Shown piece by piece: positions 13,701 through 19,700 of a stretch of 64,000 nt of DNA. How positions within the stretch are numbered: position 1 is the stretch's first letter; the number at the start of each line of letters is the position of its first letter. A program made the position numbers and the translations under genes. The stretch spans positions 18,506,204-18,570,203 of the forward strand of contig OZ020492.1 in the NCBI GenBank assembly GCA_963971405.1, read 5' to 3'. Under the pieces are notes generated by a model. That model was not told where the DNA came from. It ran no database searches and worked only from the letters and a program-made list of their open reading frames with translations. The stretch is from Psococerastis gibbosa. Taxonomy: Eukaryota > Arthropoda > Insecta > Psocodea > Psocidae.

Positions 13701-16700
13701 CATGGTGGAAATGTCTCACGTAACAACAACTAAGTTATTTATTATTATTATATTATTGTGTTCTGCATGCCTAGCATATTAGACCACCGAGAATGGCGAA
13801 ATTAAAATTTATGTTAACAATCCACGTAACGTGCATTATTGTCATAATATGTTTTCGTGACTTATACATGAGACCAAACAAAACCCATTACACACTGGTC
13901 CTATTTTAACAGATCGGCGACAATTGTTACTCAAACTTCACGGAATGTGATCTAAAAAATAAGTTTAATTTCACGGTGTTGCATGTATAACTCAACAACC
14001 AAGGTCGCTGCCTGTATTACCGAATAACTCAGGTGACACATCTCTAGCTAAACATCCTGCTCCTGCAATGGCGTTTCCTTTGTATGCGGCTCCGTTAATG
14101 TACTGTAATTTGCTTTATCTCATCTTCTTGTTCTAAAGCCAGAGCTGAGTCATCCGTCAAGGCCAGACGTATCACCGTTGTACGAGTTGGCTAGTTCCCA
14201 TATTAAATTGAAGACAAAGGGGTTGAACCACTTGAACCTCAGTAACAATTAAACATAATTCAAGTGCAGTCAGGCGCGTGGAAGCTTTGAAACGTTCGCG
14301 ACATAGGGACAACACTAGCGTTTACTCTTCATACATTAGATGTTACTTCATCCGTAATATTCTCAACGCTTGCAAATTAGTCAATGTCGTCGCCAGGTTT
14401 TTTTCGGAGGGGGTCCCACCTGCCTCCACTAAACAGGATTGTTAGTTTTTGCCGCCCGTAGATTACACAGAAATATTGCATTTTTACGCATTTTGACAGC
14501 AGTAATGCGTAGATTTTTCAGACAAAGATACATTGATATTTTTGCTACTTTTACTGCGCCTTATCCTCATGGAAGGTCGGCGTCACGACAGCACCGTTTC
14601 AACACACTCCTGCTCTGTGCGTTCTCGGCTGAGAGCCCAAAACTTCTCATATCTCCGGGCGTTCTTTCTTCTTAGTGCAACTTAGTGCCTCCTGGTGGGC
14701 CTCTTTCTTGTATCTCTCGGTTCATTACTCTTTTGACCAGGTGGTTTGCATCTCTACTTAGTAAGTGTGCCCACCAGTTCAGCCTCTTTTCATTTAGTTT
14801 ATCCTGTACGTCACGGTTTCTCATCTCATGCCTTCCTTATATTTTGGTTTCTACGTTGTCATCTCAGCGTTACACCACTGAATCTTCTTATGGTATCGTT
14901 GCCAACTATGAAATTTTAGCCGAGAAATGGTGAATTTCCACGCATTTCTACAAATCTGTAAAGTTACACTGTAAAGTTACACTGTAAAGTTACACTGTAA
15001 AGTTACCCGAAATGGGACCGAAATATTTGCGAAGGTATAGTGTTAAATTTTTTTTAGGATGCTAACATTAAAATTTGACTTACTTTCTTCGTAGCCTGTA
15101 GGTCTGCCTTCCGTGCAGTGTTTGGTTCTCTGGTAAATATCGTAATCGGGGTCTCCCCGTCTTGAGATCTCTCTGCGCGATGATAGTTCGCAAGTCCCAT
15201 TCCCGCTGGCACTAATTCTGTAAAATAAATTAATTAACCAAAATTAAAAATATTTCTTTGTTAAAATGGATTGCAATGGATAATTTATACGCTGAAATTG
15301 TCCTTGAATAATGAGCAGATTTTTGTTGAAAGAAATTTCCTTGCTTTATTGGGAAGATTCCGTGAATTTGAAGTCAAAAGGGTAAGCGATAACCTAGAGG
15401 GAGACATATTTTCATTAAAAATTAAATCATTGCCAACCTTCGTTTCGAATTTTCGAGTGATACCTTTTCAAACTTGCATATTAGCAAGGCACATCCAACG
15501 ATATTTCAAGCCAAGTGTCTTGGTAAAATGCTAGACAGAATTTTTATAAACGTATATGATTTGTAGAAAATAATCATTTATTAATGGAGTGGCTGAAGAA
15601 AAGGTGATAAATTGTAAATTTATTTATGGTCTATGAACCCTCTATTAAGACTTAAAATTTTATTTATTTTTAACTTTGAAGGTTTATAGTTTTATTTAAC
15701 TTAATGTCTTATGAAGAAAAAAAAGTTAAATAAAAATAGAGAGAAACATGAAATCATTAGATTTATGTAACAGCAATGGCTCTCACGGCCGGAGTCGAAT
15801 GAAGCACCAGTAGAATCCGGGCTGATGGGCCGTGGTCGAAATGAAAGCGAACTTGCAAACATTTCTCGGACTGTCGCTGCTGAGCCTCCGAGATACAATC
15901 TTAGAAGTCTACGCAGTTCCACTGAAGATGTCGACCGCAGATGTTGACGAAACGTTTGGAAGTTCGCTTTCATTTCGACCACGGCCCATCAGCCCGGATT
16001 CTACTGGTGCTTCATTAGATTTATATTTCTAAGTATAGTATGTTCAAAATTTATGTTAATTAAATATTTTTCGGCAGTGCTTAGCTTTCCTCTTATCTCT
16101 AGAGTGAACTCTAACGAATAAAAACACGCAATTATTCGTTTATCACATGATTTACAGTAATTGGAAGAAACGGTACGAGACCCATGCATGTCATCCTATT
16201 TATTTTTTAGTGTAAGTACCGGTACCGAGATGGATTACTTAATTAGTTCCATGAAAAATAATTATCCTTAAAATTGACTCAGCCATTCTTTGTTTTCAAA
16301 AAATTTTGAAATCACAGCCTCATAAGCTTAACGCGAAGAATCTGCCAAAAAAATTGTTACTTACCCAAAACTAAAATATGTACATTTATATGAATTACAG
16401 TCAGTTTCGCAGTCTTTTACTCGTTTTCTCTCTATGGTACGGGAAACGTCGTAGATGACAAGTCTCTCTCCGATTGAGATCCTTTTGAAACACCCTGAAA
16501 AACATTGAAAATGATCTATTTTAAGGATATAGCTGCGACAAGAAGTTTAGGCTAAACTTAAAGGGAAAAAGGCATTACCTTGCGTCTTCCAAAGATTTCT
16601 GGATAAATTGACAAAATATTTCGGATAAATTGGGAATAATTCTGATGATATACGCTACCATTATTATTTATTATTAAAAAATACTGACCTTTATTATGAT

Positions 16701-19700
16701 ACTAAGCCTACCTCACTAAAGCTAGGGCTTTAAATCCTTCTCTTACACTCAACTAGGAAAGGCCGGCCGGCACCAGCTGTTTTACATGCTTTACATTATA
16801 TATTGTATTTCTGTGACACCTTCATTACCATAAAGCCTTTGCTTTCTCCGACAAAATGCCTAGGGCTTTGGGCCTACATTTAAGTCAAAATGATGTTATA
16901 TCCAAAAATATCATAATTTATTTTTCAAAAATACTTCAGGTTCACTAGATATCCCACTCAGCAATCGAAACGACTAGTCACAATGAGAGGGTGTCACAAA
17001 TACTAACACCTTTATTTGTCAGCAAGCCTAACGCCTTAATTTTCCTAAATAGGCAACTGGTATCCAAGAACTGAGCAATAATGTACCATATGATGACATT
17101 GAATATAACTCTTGGGTTATTCATTCAATGCTTGTACCAACTAGGTATTTGCATGTAGTTGTATGGATATCATAGGCAGCCTATTGACGGTCTGACGAGG
17201 AGTTCTACAAAGAATTCTATATCTTCGCAAGATAAAAAAATATTATAAAACACTTTTAGGCTACCTATCTCAACACAAATGTATCACAACAAATTATTAA
17301 TTACAATTGTAAATAATGCTTCTTTCGTCGCAGTCTATTGATTGGTTTTGCAGTAATTCTTTCCCCCTTTTCACCATTCACCTTTATTAAATTGATATAG
17401 TCGTCTATTCACCTTCAAAATACTGTATAAATAATCAACAAACAACAGAATGGAATATGAAACCGGGCTAGTGGGCCGTGGTCGACCTGAAAACGAACTT
17501 CTAAACGTTTCTCAAGCTGGCATCTGTTGCTATTCCACTATTAAGAATATTCTCGATGATGACGTTATATGTTTTCTTGAGTTGCAATCTATTGATTGGT
17601 TTGCAGCGAATGATTTAGTCTTCTTCTCCACTCTTGCCTTTTGTCCTTTTTAGTCCTTTGCAGGTGTCGCACCCAAGGTCCATCATGGCATCCTCTAGGT
17701 ACTCTGTCGTCCTCTTGAGTTGGTGCCTTCAACCAAACCCTCAATGATGTTCTTGAGGAGCTCTTCGTGTCTCAGAACATGCCCCATCGGTTTGCCTCTT
17801 CTTGTTGAAATGTTAAATGCAATTGAGTATTATTATTTTATAATTATACTATTGATATATTATAATACAATTATTTTATTATTAATTAAATGTGTGTTGA
17901 GTTAAGTTAACACTCGTGGAAAACCTAGCTAATCACTTTAGCTAAGCGCACTTCAGGGTTGGTTTAAGTGAGTTAAACTAGAGTTCTATGTTGGAAAGAT
18001 GGGAGGCTCACTTCCCGCCATAAATTTATTTTTGTAATTCACAACTCGCCAGGCCTCCATAACCAGCTATTGAAAAAATGTACCAGGTGGCCCCAGGATT
18101 GAATAATAATTTTGTCTTGCTGGTATGTCTCATCTCTCCTATATGGAACTGATAAAGCGATCGATAATAATTGAATGGGAGTATGGGATGCAAGCCCCCG
18201 TCAAATTTGTTTATGTCTCTGAACCAGCTACACCCGGAGATCCACTCACGGTGTGTGGTAACTTGGATAACTCTATTAAGTCTATAACTCGGGACACAAT
18301 CTTCGCTTCGTAGTAGTGCCACTGAATAATCAACCGTATTGGCTGATGGAACGCTATGAAGTTCGCACTTAGATTGACCACGGCCTATTTGCCTAGATTC
18401 TCCTACTCTACCTTGTGACCTAGGCCATAGGAATTGCATCAGACAATCGACCCAACTGCCAATAAATTATCTAACAATGAAAATGTGGCGTGTCTGGTGT
18501 GTCGAGGCAGGAGCATAGTCCAGTTCGCAGCCCTGTTTTTGAAATACATACTGGAGGCTATTAAATTTGCCACGTTAAGGCGCCCATTCCACTGACCGGC
18601 TAGGGCTATTTACAAAAACGGTGACGTGGTAGCAGACATTCAAGACTTAAGCGGGGTTTTCCACCGATCTCGCATTGCAGAATGCAAATGAAATGTTTGT
18701 TTTCCTCTATGACATAGTTAAAATTGATCAATAATCATAGAGTAAATTCACAAACAAACAAACTAAAATTAAAAAATGGCTTCATGGGATATGTTAATTA
18801 CAAACATTTTAATAGATTTCTATAAAAAGAAAAACAAACATTTCCGTCAATGTCATTTGCATTCTGCAATGCGAGATCGATGGAAACCCCGCCTAAGTCT
18901 TGAATGTCTGCTACCACGTCACCGTTTTTGTAAATAGCCCTAGCCGGTCGGTGGAATGGGCACCTAAGTCCGAACTTCAGGCAAAGAGACATACACCCCC
19001 ATTACACAAGAAACAGGGATCAAATAAGTAGGGAGCCATGCCGTCTCACGTTAACGTTAAACTCTCCCGAAGTAATGAGTGCCAGACTGTATAACTGTAT
19101 ACCGCCCAGCATGAGAGCCTTGGATGGCAAAGCTTTCAGAAACGCGCTCAGAAAACAACTGTTGGATACTTGTCCGTACTCTGTAGGAGAATTTTTTGAG
19201 AGATAAGCCTGGCTAAAATACTAATAATACTAACTTACTAACCCACTAACCAACTAACTTGCCAACTAATTGTGTTCTTTTTGTTTGTTTATGTTAGGTG
19301 CATCCTACTTGACGAAGCCTAAAACTGGGATTATTCGCCTAGCCTATGTCTCAGTTAACAATGGCTAACCTGTTTTGAACTTGAACTTGAACTTGAGGTT
19401 CGAGACCCAACATAAAAGGGAACCTTTTCTGCTATTAAGGCGCAAAGGATTTAATTTCGGGGGGCTGCCCTTCTATACTCAAAGTAAATATTAAGAGCTC
19501 TAAGAGAACCTTGTTGGATACCACTTGTAAGGTGCCCATTCCATTGACCGGCTAGGGCTATTTCCAAAACGGTGACGTGGTAGCAGACACTCAAGACTTA
19601 GGTGGCATTTCCACCGACCTCGCATTGCAGAATTGACGGAAATGTTTATTTTCCTCTATGCCATAGTTAAAATTGATCAATGATCATACAATAAAATCAC

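Noticed and set aside
14021-14210. Possible exon or RT fragment on the minus strand (ALTDDSALALEQEDEIKQ)
   Set aside because: Short, interrupted by stops and without matching splice sites; DD could be coincidental.
18026-18439. 137-codon minus ORF
   Set aside because: Partly made of an FB-1 arm fragment; no domain or splice support.
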